Assembly: GCF_011808225.1 (NCBI RefSeq)
Contig: NZ_SOYS01000014.1
Coordinates: 1 to 64,000, forward strand
Source: Cedecea colo
GTDB taxonomy: Bacteria; Pseudomonadota; Gammaproteobacteria; Enterobacterales; Enterobacteriaceae
Direction: 5' to 3'
DNA: 64,000 nucleotides
The notes below the pieces were generated by a model. It ran no database searches. It saw nothing but the letters and a program-made list of their open reading frames with translations, and was not told where the DNA came from. This document shows positions 21,570 to 31,196 of the stretch, one piece after another (positions within the stretch are counted from its first letter, which is position 1; every line of letters starts with the position of its first letter). The translations under genes and the position numbers were made by a program.

Positions 21570-23829
21570 AAGCGCTACGCAAATTCTGCGCGGCCTTCAC
21601 CATGTTCGCCAGCGCCTGACGGGTTTCCGGCCAGCCGCGAGTTTTCAGGCCGCAGTCCGGGTTTACCCACAAACGTTCGGCTGGAACTGACTCCGCCGCT
21701 TTCTTCAGTAATGCTTCAATCCATTCCACGCTCGGCACGTTCGGGGAGTGAATGTCATACACGCCCGGTCCGATTTCATTCGGGTATTCAAACACCTTGA
21801 ACGACTCCAGCAGGTCCATATCGGAGCGGGAGGTTTCGATGGTAATAACGTCCGCGTCCAGCGCCGCAATAGAATCCATGATGTCATTAAACTCGCAGTA
21901 ACACATATGGGTGTGGATCTGCGTGTCGTCGCGCACCACGGCGGCGTTCAGACGGAAGGCTTCAACCCCCCATTCCAGGTAAGCCTGCCAGTCGGACTGG
22001 CGCAGCGGTAAGCCTTCACGCAGGGCTGGCTCATCAATCTGGATGATGCCGATACCTGCCGCTTCCAGATCCGCCACTTCGTCGCGCAGCGCCAGGGCAA
22101 TTTGCTTCGCGATAGTTTCGCGGCTCACGTCTTCACGCGGGAATGACCAGCACAGAATTGTCACAGGCCCGGTCAGCATGCCTTTTACCGGTTTGTCGGT
22201 CAGGGATTGCGCGTATTTTGCCCATTCGACGGTGATCGCTTCCGGGCGGCTAATATCGCCAATTACGATCGGCGGTTTTACGCAGCGGGAGCCGTAGCTT
22301 TGCACCCAGCCGTTCTGGGTAAACACGAAGCCGTCGAGGTTCTCGCCGAAGTATTCCACCATATCGTTACGTTCGGCTTCACCGTGTACCAGCACGTCCA
22401 GGCCTAAACGCTCCTGCTCAACAATCGCCTGTTTGATGTGTTCCGCAATACCGGTGCGGTAATGACCGGCATCCAGATTTCCTTTTTTGAAATCCAGGCG
22501 CAGGCCGCGAATTTCAGTGGTTTGGGGGAATGAACCAATGGTCGTGGTTGGCCAGGCGGGCAGATTAAAGCGCTGACGCTGAGCCCGGGCACGAGCGGCA
22601 TAGTCGCTCTGACGCTGGCTGTCCTGCGCGGTAACTGCGGCCAGACGTTTTTCCACCGCGGCGTTATGCACGCGGCTTGAGTGGCGGCGGGCCTGGATCG
22701 GGGCGCTCCATTCAACCAGCGTTGCCGTTTTACCGCTGTTCAACGCTTCAGTCAGCAGTGACAGTTCGGCACATTTTTGCAGGGCAAAGGCAAACCAGCT
22801 CTTCACTTCTGCATCAAGACGCGTTTCCACGCTCAGATCGATTGGGCTGTGCAGCAGCGAGCAGGAGGAGGCCACCCACAGCTCACGTTTACCAACGAGA
22901 TCTTTAAGCTGAGCGTATTTTTCCGTCAGATCGGCGCGCCAGACGTTACGGCCGTTGATCACACCGGCGGACAGCAGCCAGGCGGCAGGCAGTTGCTGAT
23001 GCAGCGCGTTGATATCATCTTTACCGTGGACGAAATCAACGTGAAGGCCCTGTACCGGCAGCGCGGTAATGGTGTTCAGATTCGGCGTTACGCCTTCAAA
23101 ATAGGTGGTCAGCAGCAGTTTTACGTTGCCAGCCAGCGCGTCGTATGCCGGTTTGAACGCATCCAGCCACGCCTGCGGCAGTTCCAGCACCAGCGCAGGT
23201 TCATCGATTTGCACCCATTCGACGCCGCGTTTCGCCAGTTCTGCCAGCACCTGCTGATAAACCGGCAGAATATCTTTCAGCAGGCTGAGGCGATCGAATT
23301 GCTCACCCTTTACTTTGCCCAGCCACAGATAAGTTACCGGCCCGAGCAGTACGGGTTTCACGTTATGGCCTGCTGCGAGCGCTTCGTCCACTTCATCCAG
23401 AAGCTGCGTCCAGGTCAGTTTGAACTGCTGGCCTTTGCTGAATTCCGGCACCATGTAGTGGTAGTTGGTGTTAAACCATTTGGTCATTTCAGCGGCGGCG
23501 GCGGGCTCGCCCGTTGGCGCACGGCCGCGGCCAATGCGGAATAAAGTATCCAGATCGACGCTGCCGTCCGCATTCTGATGACGAGCCGGCACGTTGCCAA
23601 GCAGCAGGCTGGTGGTCAGAACGTGGTCGTACCATGCAAAATCGCCAACCGGCAGCAGTTCAACGCCCGCCTGCTTTTGTTGCTCCCAGTGGCGGACGCG
23701 CAGCTCGCGGCCCACCGCCAGTAATTCTTCCTGAGAGATATTCCCCGCCCAGTAGCTTTCTTGCGCTTTCTTCAGTTCGCGGCGCAGGCCGACGCGAGGA
23801 AAACCGAGGGTGTGATTTTTGATCGTCAT
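21568..23829 (-). CDS. metE: 5-methyltetrahydropteroyltriglutamate-homocysteine methyltransferase (cobalamin-independent)
   Basis: MetE makes methionine from homocysteine without vitamin B12. The 753 residues equal the E. coli length. The two related barrels are clear; the zinc site comes from HTHMCYCEF near residue 641 and the [13 protein letters not shown] cysteine near 726. It is divergent from its activator gene metR, and MetJ and MetR sites stand in the 306-base spacer. Confidence 0.98.
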   Translation of the reverse strand: MTIKNHTLGFPRVGLRRELKKAQESYWAGNISQEELLAVGRELRVRHWEQQKQAGVELLPVGDFAWYDHVLTTSLLLGNVPARHQNADGSVDLDTLFRIGRGRAPTGEPAAAAEMTKWFNTNYHYMVPEFSKGQQFKLTWTQLLDEVDEALAAGHNVKPVLLGPVTYLWLGKVKGEQFDRLSLLKDILPVYQQVLAELAKRGVEWVQIDEPALVLELPQAWLDAFKPAYDALAGNVKLLLTTYFEGVTPNLNTITALPVQGLHVDFVHGKDDINALHQQLPAAWLLSAGVINGRNVWRADLTEKYAQLKDLVGKRELWVASSCSLLHSPIDLSVETRLDAEVKSWFAFALQKCAELSLLTEALNSGKTATLVEWSAPIQARRHSSRVHNAAVEKRLAAVTAQDSQRQSDYAARARAQRQRFNLPAWPTTTIGSFPQTTEIRGLRLDFKKGNLDAGHYRTGIAEHIKQAIVEQERLGLDVLVHGEAERNDMVEYFGENLDGFVFTQNGWVQSYGSRCVKPPIVIGDISRPEAITVEWAKYAQSLTDKPVKGMLTGPVTILCWSFPREDVSRETIAKQIALALRDEVADLEAAGIGIIQIDEPALREGLPLRQSDWQAYLEWGVEAFRLNAAVVRDDTQIHTHMCYCEFNDIMDSIAALDADVITIETSRSDMDLLESFKVFEYPNEIGPGVYDIHSPNVPSVEWIEALLKKAAESVPAERLWVNPDCGLKTRGWPETRQALANMVKAAQNLRSA

Positions 23830-23950
23830 GTTATCGCCTCTTTATTTATTAGATTAATCCAGATGGTTTTCGGATTTAGGGACAAACACGCGATAAGCGT
23901 TTTTGAACAGCCGTAGGCTGGCCCCAACGGGGCAAGGCTTCAGCCGAATA

Positions 23951-24043
23951 ACGCGGTAAGCTCGCTTATTTCCGGACGCTTACATAAGTAAGTGACCGGT
24001 GTAAGTGAGTGAAACCAACGCACCATAAATTCGAAAGACGCTG
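23951..24043. repeat. degenerate ERIC (enterobacterial repetitive intergenic consensus) element
   Basis: The stretch CGCTTACATAAGTAAGTGAC followed by GTAAGTGAGTG, CCAACGCACC and ATTCGAAAGACG aligns by eye, segment by segment, with the intact ERIC at 37422-37548 and with the ERIC core as I recall it. The left arm is poorly preserved. It sits inside the metE-metR regulatory region. The remainder of the 306-base spacer (23830-23950) contains an imperfect hairpin around GGCCCCAACGGGGC but no gene. Confidence 0.6.
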
Positions 24044-24048
24044 GATTT

Positions 24049-24072
24049 AGACGTCCAGATGTTTACACATCT
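24049..24072. promoter_or_regulatory. MetJ operator (three consecutive met boxes)
   Basis: AGACGTCC, AGATGTTT and ACACATCT follow each other without gaps; the first and third are close to the met-box consensus AGACGTCT. MetJ with S-adenosylmethionine would repress metE and/or metR from here. The operator begins only a few bases after the ERIC remnant. Confidence 0.75.
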
Positions 24073-24123
24073 ATAATCCGCAGGTACTGTATATTCCTCA
24101 AGCGCAAAATCTTCATGGCGAAG

Positions 24124-24136
24124 TGAAGGACTTTCA
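24124..24136. promoter_or_regulatory. MetR-type palindrome overlapping the metR start
   Basis: TGAAGGACTTTCA is a perfect match to the MetR consensus TGAA-N5-TTCA. It spans the metR ribosome binding site and the first base of the start codon, so it may be coincidental with the GAAGGA translation signal. No other perfect MetR site occurs in the spacer. Confidence 0.45.
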
Positions 24137-25089
24137 TGATCGAAATTAAACATCTGCGGACGCTCCAGGCGTTACGAAACTGCGGCTCTTTAGCTGCCGC
24201 CGCCGCCTCGTTGCATCAGACCCAATCGGCCCTCTCCCATCAGTTCAGCGATCTGGAGCAGCGGCTCGGGTTCCGCCTGTTTATTCGGAAAAGTCAGCCG
24301 CTGCGCTTTACGCCGCAGGGTGAAATCCTGCTGCAGCTTGCTGAACAGGTGCTGCCGCAAATTAGTCGTGCGCTGCAGGCCTGTAACGAGCCGCATCAGA
24401 CCACGCTGCGTATCGCCATTGAATGCCATAGCTGTATTCAGTGGCTGACGCCGGCGCTTGAGAATTTCCATAAGCACTGGCCGCAGGTCGATCTTGATTT
24501 CAAATCAGGCGTAACGTTCGACCCGCAGCCTGCGCTGCAACAAAGCGAGCTGGACATCGTGCTGACGTCCGACATCCTGCCGCGCAGCGGTCTGCACTAT
24601 TCGCCGATGTTCGATTTTGAAGTACGCCTGGTGCTGGCGGCCGATCACCCGCTGGCGGGCAAAGCGCGCATTGTGCCGGAGGATTTGAGCCGCGAAACGT
24701 TGCTGATTTATCCGGTGCAGCGTAGCCGACTGGATATCTGGCGGCATTTCCTGCAGCCGGCGGGAGTCAGCCCATCGCTGAAAAGCGTCGATAACACGCT
24801 GCTGCTGATTCAAATGGTGTCGGCGCGCATGGGTATTGCCGCGCTGCCGCACTGGGTAGTGGAGAGTTTTGAGCGCCAGGGTCTGGTGGTGACTAAAACC
24901 CTGGGAGAAGGATTGTGGAGCCGACTGTACGCCGCCGTGCGCGATGGCGAGCAGCGTCAGCCGGTGACGGAAGCGTTTATTCGCTCGACGCGCTCACACG
25001 CCTGCGAGCATCTTCCTTTTGTGCGGAACGCGGAGCGACCCAATGACGATGTGCCCATAGCGAGGCCATTATCACCGTCCCCCCAATGA
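24136..25089 (+). CDS. metR: LysR-family transcriptional activator MetR
   Basis: MetR activates metE and other methionine genes with homocysteine as co-activator. The 317-residue protein has the N-terminal winged helix-turn-helix ([40 protein letters not shown]) and the C-terminal effector domain of LysR regulators. GAAGGA lies before the ATG. Its last 113 bases overlap the 3' end of convergent bioP, an arrangement also found in E. coli. Confidence 0.97.
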   Translation: MIEIKHLRTLQALRNCGSLAAAAASLHQTQSALSHQFSDLEQRLGFRLFIRKSQPLRFTPQGEILLQLAEQVLPQISRALQACNEPHQTTLRIAIECHSCIQWLTPALENFHKHWPQVDLDFKSGVTFDPQPALQQSELDIVLTSDILPRSGLHYSPMFDFEVRLVLAADHPLAGKARIVPEDLSRETLLIYPVQRSRLDIWRHFLQPAGVSPSLKSVDNTLLLIQMVSARMGIAALPHWVVESFERQGLVVTKTLGEGLWSRLYAAVRDGEQRQPVTEAFIRSTRSHACEHLPFVRNAERPNDDVPIARPLSPSPQ

Positions 25090-25876
25090 TAAAGCTTGGC
25101 CAGTGGGGCTGTTCCTGCCAGATGGCGAGATTAACCAGCAGCCCTGCCGGAACGTGCACGTTATTCATGATGCCAAGCGTACCGGCATCTACCTGCGTCG
25201 CACCGTAGTTCCACATAAAGTAACCCAGCCCGGAAGCCACCACGCCCAGCCAGACCAGAATGCTCCATTGCAGGGTAGTGGTTGGCAGCTTCTGCGGATT
25301 ACCCAATACAAACCAGGCGCTCACCGCCACCGCGGCCGCCCCAAGGTAAAACCAGGAGAAGGCGCACTTCTGCGGCATCGGACGAGTTTCCATCAGCCGC
25401 TTGTAACCCACCATGCCAATCGCAAAGCAAATGTTCGCCGCCTGCACCAGCAGCAGACCGATCCAGAAATGATCGCTTACTTTGTCGTAGCGAATAATTA
25501 CCGCGCCAACCACCGCCAGTCCGGCGCTTAACGCATAGCCCCAGCGCAAAGGTCTGCGGCTGAGCAAATCGTAAATCAGCGTGATGTAGAGCGGCGTAAG
25601 CACCGTAAACAGCAGGAATTCCGACACGGTAAGGTAGAGATAGGCCTGGAAGCTAAACAGGTACATCACGCCCAGCTGTAGCGCCCCCACCAGCATATAG
25701 AGCAGCAACGTTTTCAGGCTGTAGCCTTTAAAGCGCAGGAACGGCAGAAACACCGCCGCCGCCAGCCCCACGCGCATCAGCACGGAGAAATAGCTGTCGA
25801 CATGTCCGGCAAGGTATTCGCCTATCAGGCTAAAGGAGAAGGCCCACAAAATTGTGGTGATGATAAGTAACGGCAC
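24977..25876 (-). CDS. bioP: biotin transporter (EamA family, YigM)
   Basis: This 299-residue protein with about ten hydrophobic helices corresponds to E. coli YigM/BioP, the carboxylate/amino acid/amine transporter-family protein shown to take up biotin. Two EamA-type halves are visible, including [20 protein letters not shown] in the second half. The length equals E. coli. The 3' end overlaps metR by 113 bases in convergent orientation. Confidence 0.93.
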   Translation of the reverse strand: MPLLIITTILWAFSFSLIGEYLAGHVDSYFSVLMRVGLAAAVFLPFLRFKGYSLKTLLLYMLVGALQLGVMYLFSFQAYLYLTVSEFLLFTVLTPLYITLIYDLLSRRPLRWGYALSAGLAVVGAVIIRYDKVSDHFWIGLLLVQAANICFAIGMVGYKRLMETRPMPQKCAFSWFYLGAAAVAVSAWFVLGNPQKLPTTTLQWSILVWLGVVASGLGYFMWNYGATQVDAGTLGIMNNVHVPAGLLVNLAIWQEQPHWPSFIIGGTVIMASLWAHRHWVAPRSAQKEDARRRVSASSE

Positions 25877-25979
25877 GATGATATCTCTGCAACGGGCAAT
25901 TTATTCGCCATTGTAGCGAAGCTTGTCGGCAGGTTCTGAACTATTTGGTTGACGGGTGGCTAAAAAACGAACTTTCAAT

Positions 25980-26047
25980 TGTAGGGCGGGTAAGCAAAGC
26001 GCCGCCCGCCGAACAAGAATGGATGATGCTATCGCTTATCCACCCGA
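25980..26047. repeat. REP/BIME-like intergenic repeat 2
   Basis: GTAGGGCGGGTAAGCAAAGC with CGCCCGCC and an inverted partner (CGCTTATCCACCCGAC) form two facing REP-like units between yigL and bioP. Confidence 0.7.
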
Positions 26048-26053
26048 CAAAGT

Positions 26054-26860
26054 TCAATCCGCGCCGAGGAACATTTTGCGCAGGTAATGCGGCACGGCGT
26101 TATCAGCGTTGGTGCCGATGACTTCCAGCTCCGGCAACAGATCTTTCAGGCGCTGATGGGCGTTACCCATGATGCAGCCTTTGCCCGCCATGGAGAGCAT
26201 TTCCGCATCGTTCATGCCGTCGCCAAAGGAGATGCACTCTTTCAGGCTATAACCCATAGCTTTAGATACGGCTTCCAGCGCGTGGCCTTTGGAAACGCCG
26301 CCCGCCATCACTTCCAGACAGGTAAGCGTGGAGAAGCTGACGTTCACGCGGTCACCCCAGCGAGCGTTGATGGCCTGCTCCAGCGGCAGCAACTTATCAT
26401 GGTCATCGCAGGTGAAGAACACTTTGCTTACGCCATCTGTTTCAAGCAGGCCCGGCTCATAAAGCGAATAGTTAAACACCGCTTCTTTAAAATATTTCAT
26501 CTCCTCCGGGCGATGACGGTTCATAAACCATTCGTCGCCGCGATAAACGTTGGTGACGATATCCGGATTAGCATTCATCACGCCAAACAGATCGGCTGCG
26601 ATATCACGGTCCAGATCGTGGGTAAAGACCAGGTTGCCATCGGTGTCGTGCACGCGCGCGCCGTTGGAGGTGATCATATAGGCTTTGATTTCGAGGTTAT
26701 CGCGGATCTGCGCAACGTCGATATGGTGGCGGCCCGTCGCAAACACAAAATGAACGCCCTGAGCGGTGAGCAGTTTTAGCGTTTCTTTGGCATACGGGGA
26801 GAGCAGGTGATCGGGAGACAGCAACGTGCCATCTAAATCAGACGCAACGACTTGGTACAT
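26054..26860 (-). CDS. yigL: HAD-family sugar/pyridoxal phosphatase YigL
   Basis: YigL is a Cof-type HAD phosphatase; in E. coli it dephosphorylates sugar phosphates, including 2-deoxyglucose 6-phosphate, and pyridoxal phosphate. Asp8 and Asp10 in SDLDGTLL are the nucleophile and acid, TSNGA is motif II, and GDGMNDAEML is motif IV; the cap is type C2. The ATG at 26860 (268 residues) gives the conserved MYQVVASDLDG start; the extension to 26968 overlaps pldB. It follows pldB by 28 bases, and in E. coli yigL is expressed from the pldB transcript and is a SgrS target. Confidence 0.94.
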   Translation of the reverse strand: MYQVVASDLDGTLLSPDHLLSPYAKETLKLLTAQGVHFVFATGRHHIDVAQIRDNLEIKAYMITSNGARVHDTDGNLVFTHDLDRDIAADLFGVMNANPDIVTNVYRGDEWFMNRHRPEEMKYFKEAVFNYSLYEPGLLETDGVSKVFFTCDDHDKLLPLEQAINARWGDRVNVSFSTLTCLEVMAGGVSKGHALEAVSKAMGYSLKECISFGDGMNDAEMLSMAGKGCIMGNAHQRLKDLLPELEVIGTNADNAVPHYLRKMFLGAD

Positions 26861-26888
26861 AAGATTAGTAAACCTCTGGTGAAGAAAA

Positions 26889-27881
26889 TTAACGATGCCG
26901 GTCGAAAAACTCGAGGATGGCATGCAACGCTCTGGCTCGCATATCGTCCTTTTCAAAGAGGATCTCATGATACGCGCCTTTTATGACGTAAGGTGTGTCC
27001 CCCTCACAAGGATGGCCCGCCGCGGCGCGAAGCTCGCAGAAGCGCTGGTGCGCGCGGTTATCCACCACACGCTCCTCTTCTGCCTGGAGTATAAATATCG
27101 GCGTGGTAATGGCGGTGGCTCCCGCTAATACCTCTTCTCCTGCGAGTATCCCTTCGCGTACCCAGTGCCAGGTCGGCCCACCCACCCGCAGCGCTGGTTC
27201 ATCAGCATAAAAACGCAGGTTGCGGCGGTAACGTTCGCGGCTATGGGTCAGGACATTAACGCTAAACGGTAAAGCGCGCCAGCGGCCTGTTCCTATTGCA
27301 TAGCCTTCACGAATACGTTGATGGCCTTCGGCCCAGTCCAGCAGATGGCGCACCATCCACCCCGGCCAGCGCAGAGTAATGCCGAACATCGGCGCACAAA
27401 GGGCAACGGCATCAAACGCCTGTGAGTTTTTCTCCAGCCACAAAGAGGTAATAGCGCCTCCCATGGAGTGCGCCAGCACGTAACGTTTTCGCCACGGGCC
27501 CGGCGCGACTTCCTGCTGGTAGAAGCGATCGAAGTCATCGACATAATCACTGAATTTCACGACGTGGCCACGATGGGTGTCTGACAGCAGACGACCCGAA
27601 CGACCCTGACCGCGATGATCGATAATCAGGACATCAAAGCCGCAGTGGAACAAATCATAGGCAAGCTCGGCATACTTTACGTAGCTTTCGATGCGCCCCG
27701 GGCAGACGACTATTACGCGGTCATGACCTTCGGCGCAGAATCTGACGTAGCGTACCGGCACGTCGTCGACGCCCAAAAATTCCCGCTCTTCACGCTCGCG
27801 CCAGAAGTCCGTTAAGGGGCCCATAGTGAAAGCAGCAAATGCGCCCTCACGCGCGAACCATCCGTTTTTATGCTGCGTCAT
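26889..27881 (-). CDS. pldB: lysophospholipase L2
   Basis: PldB is an alpha/beta hydrolase that degrades lysophospholipids at the inner membrane. The nucleophile elbow AHSMGG, the IDHRGQGRSGR stretch and the GAYHEI histidine near the C-terminus are present. I start at the ATG at 27881 (330 residues); the Shine-Dalgarno is weak there, but the longer ORF to 27956 would intrude on the rhtB promoter. The protein is about ten residues shorter than E. coli PldB, mainly at the C-terminus. Confidence 0.92.
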   Translation of the reverse strand: MTQHKNGWFAREGAFAAFTMGPLTDFWREREEREFLGVDDVPVRYVRFCAEGHDRVIVVCPGRIESYVKYAELAYDLFHCGFDVLIIDHRGQGRSGRLLSDTHRGHVVKFSDYVDDFDRFYQQEVAPGPWRKRYVLAHSMGGAITSLWLEKNSQAFDAVALCAPMFGITLRWPGWMVRHLLDWAEGHQRIREGYAIGTGRWRALPFSVNVLTHSRERYRRNLRFYADEPALRVGGPTWHWVREGILAGEEVLAGATAITTPIFILQAEEERVVDNRAHQRFCELRAAAGHPCEGDTPYVIKGAYHEILFEKDDMRARALHAILEFFDRHR

Positions 27882-27982
27882 AAGCTGTTTTTGCACCGTC
27901 TGGACTGAATATTTGTGATCCGTAGCACGCCAATAAACAATAGCGTATTGTGGCACAAAAGTGTCCGTCCTGGGAATTTCAC

Positions 27983-28603
27983 ATGACTTTCGAATGGTGG
28001 TGTACTTATCTTCTAACGACGCTCATTTTGAGCCTCTCGCCCGGGTCCGGCGCCATCAATACTATGACTACCGCCATTAGCCACGGCTATCGGGACACGG
28101 CGGCATCAATTGCTGGCTTACAAGCCGGGCTGGCTACCCATATCGTACTGGTCGGCGTTGGCCTTGGCGCGCTGTTTTCACGTTCGCTGCTGGCGTTTGA
28201 GGTGCTGAAGTGGGCAGGTGCCGCTTATCTTATCTGGCTGGGTATTCAACAATGGCGTGCAGCAGGCGCTATAGATCTGCATACGCTGGCCACCAGCCAG
28301 CCGCGCAGCCGTCTGTTTAAACGCGCGGTGTTCGTGAATCTCACTAACCCAAAAAGCATCGTATTTCTCGCCGCACTTTTTCCCCAGTTTATCGAGCCGC
28401 ATCAACCGCAAGCGGTGCAGTATGTGATTCTTGGCGTGACAACCGTGGTGGTCGATATCATTGTGATGATTGGCTATGCCATGCTTGCGACAAGGATTGC
28501 AGGCTGGATTAAGGGGCCGCGTCAGATGAAGGCGCTAAACCGGGTGTTTGGTTCGCTGTTTATGCTGGTAGGCGCGCTCCTTGCCGGAGCACGCCAGGCT
28601 TGA
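27983..28603 (+). CDS. rhtB: homoserine/homoserine lactone efflux protein RhtB
   Basis: RhtB is a LysE-superfamily exporter of homoserine and related compounds in the inner membrane. The 206 residues equal E. coli RhtB and include the [11 protein letters not shown] motif near the N-terminus and [18 protein letters not shown] in the centre. The ATG at 27983 is the conserved MTFEWW start. It diverges from pldB by 101 bases and converges on rhtC with a 15-base gap. Confidence 0.96.
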   Translation: MTFEWWCTYLLTTLILSLSPGSGAINTMTTAISHGYRDTAASIAGLQAGLATHIVLVGVGLGALFSRSLLAFEVLKWAGAAYLIWLGIQQWRAAGAIDLHTLATSQPRSRLFKRAVFVNLTNPKSIVFLAALFPQFIEPHQPQAVQYVILGVTTVVVDIIVMIGYAMLATRIAGWIKGPRQMKALNRVFGSLFMLVGALLAGARQA

Positions 28604-28618
28604 CGGGCGAGTAAAATG

Positions 28619-29239
28619 CTAACGAGAGATAATCAGGTGAATGCCGAAGCCGGTGAACAGAGCGCCCGCCGTACCGTCAATCCATTTGGCGAGACGCTGA
28701 TAGCCGCGACGCATTTTCGGTAAGGCGAACAGGCTGGCCACCACGGTAAACCAGGCAAAGGTTTCCAGCGCGATCATCACAAATAATCCCCAACGCTCGA
28801 CGCTGCCTACGCTATCGCCCACGAACAGCGAGAAGACGCTGCCAAAGTAAATAATGGCTTTCGGGTTCGACAGGTTGGTAAGCAGGCCTTTCAGGAAGCT
28901 GCGCCCGCCATGCGCCAGCTCTGCCGCAGGCGATTCCTGCGTAGCTTGCTCTTTCTTCAGTGCACCGCGCAGCATCTGGTAGCCCATCCAGCACAGATAT
29001 AACCCACCACCAACCATGATGATGCTGTGCAGCCACGCCATTTTTTCAAGGATCAGATTCAGGCCCAGCAGCGCCACCCCGGACCAGACCATGACGCCGC
29101 CGGTGATGCCCAGCACGCCCATCATCGCTTCTTTGCGGGAGCGGCTAACGGCGGTCTGCGAAACGAAGAAGAAATCCGGGCCAGGCGTGACCAGCGCAAC
29201 GATATGCAAAACCGCTACGGTCAGAAAAAGCATCAACAT
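28619..29239 (-). CDS. rhtC: threonine export protein RhtC
   Basis: RhtC is a LysE-superfamily threonine exporter of 206 residues. The VTPGPDFFFV motif near the N-terminus and LLTNLSNPKAIIYFGSVFS match the family pattern. It follows recQ on the same strand, and rhtB lies tail to tail with it. No strong ribosome binding site is visible. Confidence 0.96.
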   Translation of the reverse strand: MLMLFLTVAVLHIVALVTPGPDFFFVSQTAVSRSRKEAMMGVLGITGGVMVWSGVALLGLNLILEKMAWLHSIIMVGGGLYLCWMGYQMLRGALKKEQATQESPAAELAHGGRSFLKGLLTNLSNPKAIIYFGSVFSLFVGDSVGSVERWGLFVMIALETFAWFTVVASLFALPKMRRGYQRLAKWIDGTAGALFTGFGIHLIISR

Positions 29240-29306
29240 AAGAAATAACTCGCGGGATAATTATTCAGTGAAGGATTATCCTGCCACGTTCGCACAGGCC
29301 TGGCTA

Positions 29307-31133
29307 CTATTCATCTTCGCCGTCGACATGGCTGCGAATAAGCGACATGAATTCGCGCCCAAAGCGTTCCAGCTTGCGGGTGCCCACGCCGTTGACGCCG
29401 AGCATTTCGCCCGCGGAGATCGGCATTTGCTCAGCCATTTCGATAAGCGTGGCATCGTTAAATACCACATACGGCGGGATGTTCTCTTCGTCAGCAATCG
29501 CTTTACGCAGTTTGCGCAGCTTAGCGAACAGCTTACGGTCGTAATTGCCGCCGAACGTTTTCTGATTCGTCCGCGGCTTGATGGCAACGACGCGCGGCAC
29601 CGCCAGCATCAGCGGCACTTCGGCACGCAAATACGGGCGCGCCGCTTCGGTAAGCTGCAAAGCAGAATGTTGGGCAATATTTTGCGTCACCACGCCGAGG
29701 TGTATGAGTTGACGAATCACGCTTACCCAGTGCTCCGTCGTGTGGTCGCGGCCTTCGCCGTATATTTTGAGTTTGTCGTGCCCCAGGTCGCGAATACGCT
29801 GGTTGTTCGCACCGCGCAGCACTTCGACAACGTAGCCCATACCAAAACGCTGGCCTACGCGATAAATACAGGAGAGCGCCTTTTGTGCGTCCACCAGCCC
29901 GTCGTAGCGGCGCGGCGGATCGAGACAAACATCGCAGTTGCCGCAGGCCTGCTGGCGGCCTTCGCCAAAGTAGTTCAGCAGCACCAGACGGCGGCAGGTT
30001 TGCGCCTCGGCAAACGCCCCCATCGCGTTAAGCTTATGGCGTTCAATATCCTGTAGCTGGCCCGGCGGCTTCTCTTCAAGGCACTTGCGCAGCCACGCCA
30101 TATCTGCCGGATCGTAAAACAGCATCGCTTCCGCAGGCAGCCCGTCGCGCCCGGCACGGCCCGTTTCCTGATAGTAAGATTCAATGTTACGCGGGATATC
30201 AAAGTGCGCCACAAACCGCACGTTAGGCTTGTTGATGCCCATACCAAACGCTACGGTAGCCACCACGATTTGCAGATCGTCGCGCTGGAATTTCTCCTGC
30301 ACGTCGGCACGCACGTTATGTTCCAGGCCCGCATGATAAGCCCCGGCGCTGATGCCTTTGCTTTGCAAGCGCGCGGCGGTGTCTTCCACTTTGGCGCGGC
30401 TATTACAGTAGATGATGCCGGATTTGCCGCGCTGCTCCTGAACGTAACGCATCAACTGATCGAGCGGTTTAAACTTTTCCATCAGCATATAGCGAATATT
30501 AGGACGATCGAAGCTGCTGATTTGAATCAGCGGATCCTGCAGGCCAAGCAGACGAACGATATCCAGCCGCGTGGTTTCATCGGCGGTAGCGGTAAGGGCG
30601 ATAAACGGCACGCCCGGCAGGCGCTGGCGCAATTGCCCAAGCGCTGCGTATTCCGGCCGGAAATCATGCCCCCACTGGGAAATACAGTGCGCTTCATCCA
30701 CGGCAACCATCGAAAGGTGCCAGTGGCTGATTTGGTCGATGAAATTATCCATCATCAACCGTTCAGGAGCGATATACAGCAGACGAATTTGCCCGCTGCG
30801 GCAGCCTGCCATCACTTCCTGCTGCTGCTCACGGCTTTGGGTGGAGTTAAGACAGGCCGCAGCAACGCCATTTGCCAGCAGCTGATCGACCTGGTCTTTC
30901 ATCAGGGAAATCAGCGGGGAAACGACAACCGTCAGCCCGCCGAACACCAGCGCTGGGATCTGATAGCACAGAGATTTACCGCCGCCGGTCGGCATCACGA
31001 CCAGACAGTCGCGCCCGACAAGCACCGTTTCGATAATGGTTTCCTGGCCCGGGCGGAACTGCTGATAGCCAAAGGTTTCCTGCAAAACCCGTTGAGTCAG
31101 CACCGTCTGATTAATAACTTCCGCCTGTGTCAC
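29307..31133 (-). CDS. recQ: ATP-dependent DNA helicase RecQ
   Basis: RecQ unwinds DNA from 3' to 5' in the RecF recombination pathway. The 608 residues show the Walker A motif PTGGGKS, the DEAH box followed by CISQWGHDFR, the zinc-binding CRRLVLLNYFGE...CGNCDVC region, a winged-helix domain and a C-terminal HRDC domain (KLRKAIADEENIPPYVVFND). Length equals E. coli to within one residue. pldA lies upstream behind its own terminator. Confidence 0.98.
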   Translation of the reverse strand: MTQAEVINQTVLTQRVLQETFGYQQFRPGQETIIETVLVGRDCLVVMPTGGGKSLCYQIPALVFGGLTVVVSPLISLMKDQVDQLLANGVAAACLNSTQSREQQQEVMAGCRSGQIRLLYIAPERLMMDNFIDQISHWHLSMVAVDEAHCISQWGHDFRPEYAALGQLRQRLPGVPFIALTATADETTRLDIVRLLGLQDPLIQISSFDRPNIRYMLMEKFKPLDQLMRYVQEQRGKSGIIYCNSRAKVEDTAARLQSKGISAGAYHAGLEHNVRADVQEKFQRDDLQIVVATVAFGMGINKPNVRFVAHFDIPRNIESYYQETGRAGRDGLPAEAMLFYDPADMAWLRKCLEEKPPGQLQDIERHKLNAMGAFAEAQTCRRLVLLNYFGEGRQQACGNCDVCLDPPRRYDGLVDAQKALSCIYRVGQRFGMGYVVEVLRGANNQRIRDLGHDKLKIYGEGRDHTTEHWVSVIRQLIHLGVVTQNIAQHSALQLTEAARPYLRAEVPLMLAVPRVVAIKPRTNQKTFGGNYDRKLFAKLRKLRKAIADEENIPPYVVFNDATLIEMAEQMPISAGEMLGVNGVGTRKLERFGREFMSLIRSHVDGEDE

Positions 31134-31147
31134 GCTCTCTCCACTAC

Positions 31148-31179
31148 CAAAAATTCAGGCGCCATTTTCAGCGCCTGAA
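31148..31179 (-). terminator. pldA intrinsic terminator
   Basis: On the minus strand a nine-pair stem TTCAGGCGC / GCGCCTGAA with an eight-base loop is followed by TTTTT. It lies about 18 bases after the pldA stop and 15 before the recQ start. Confidence 0.85.
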
Positions 31180-31196
31180 GTAAAAACTGCAACTTT

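Noticed and set aside
24977-25089. The 113-base overlap of metR and bioP 3' ends as a possible frameshift or misassembly
   Set aside because: Both proteins keep their full family lengths and C-termini, and E. coli has the same convergent overlap.
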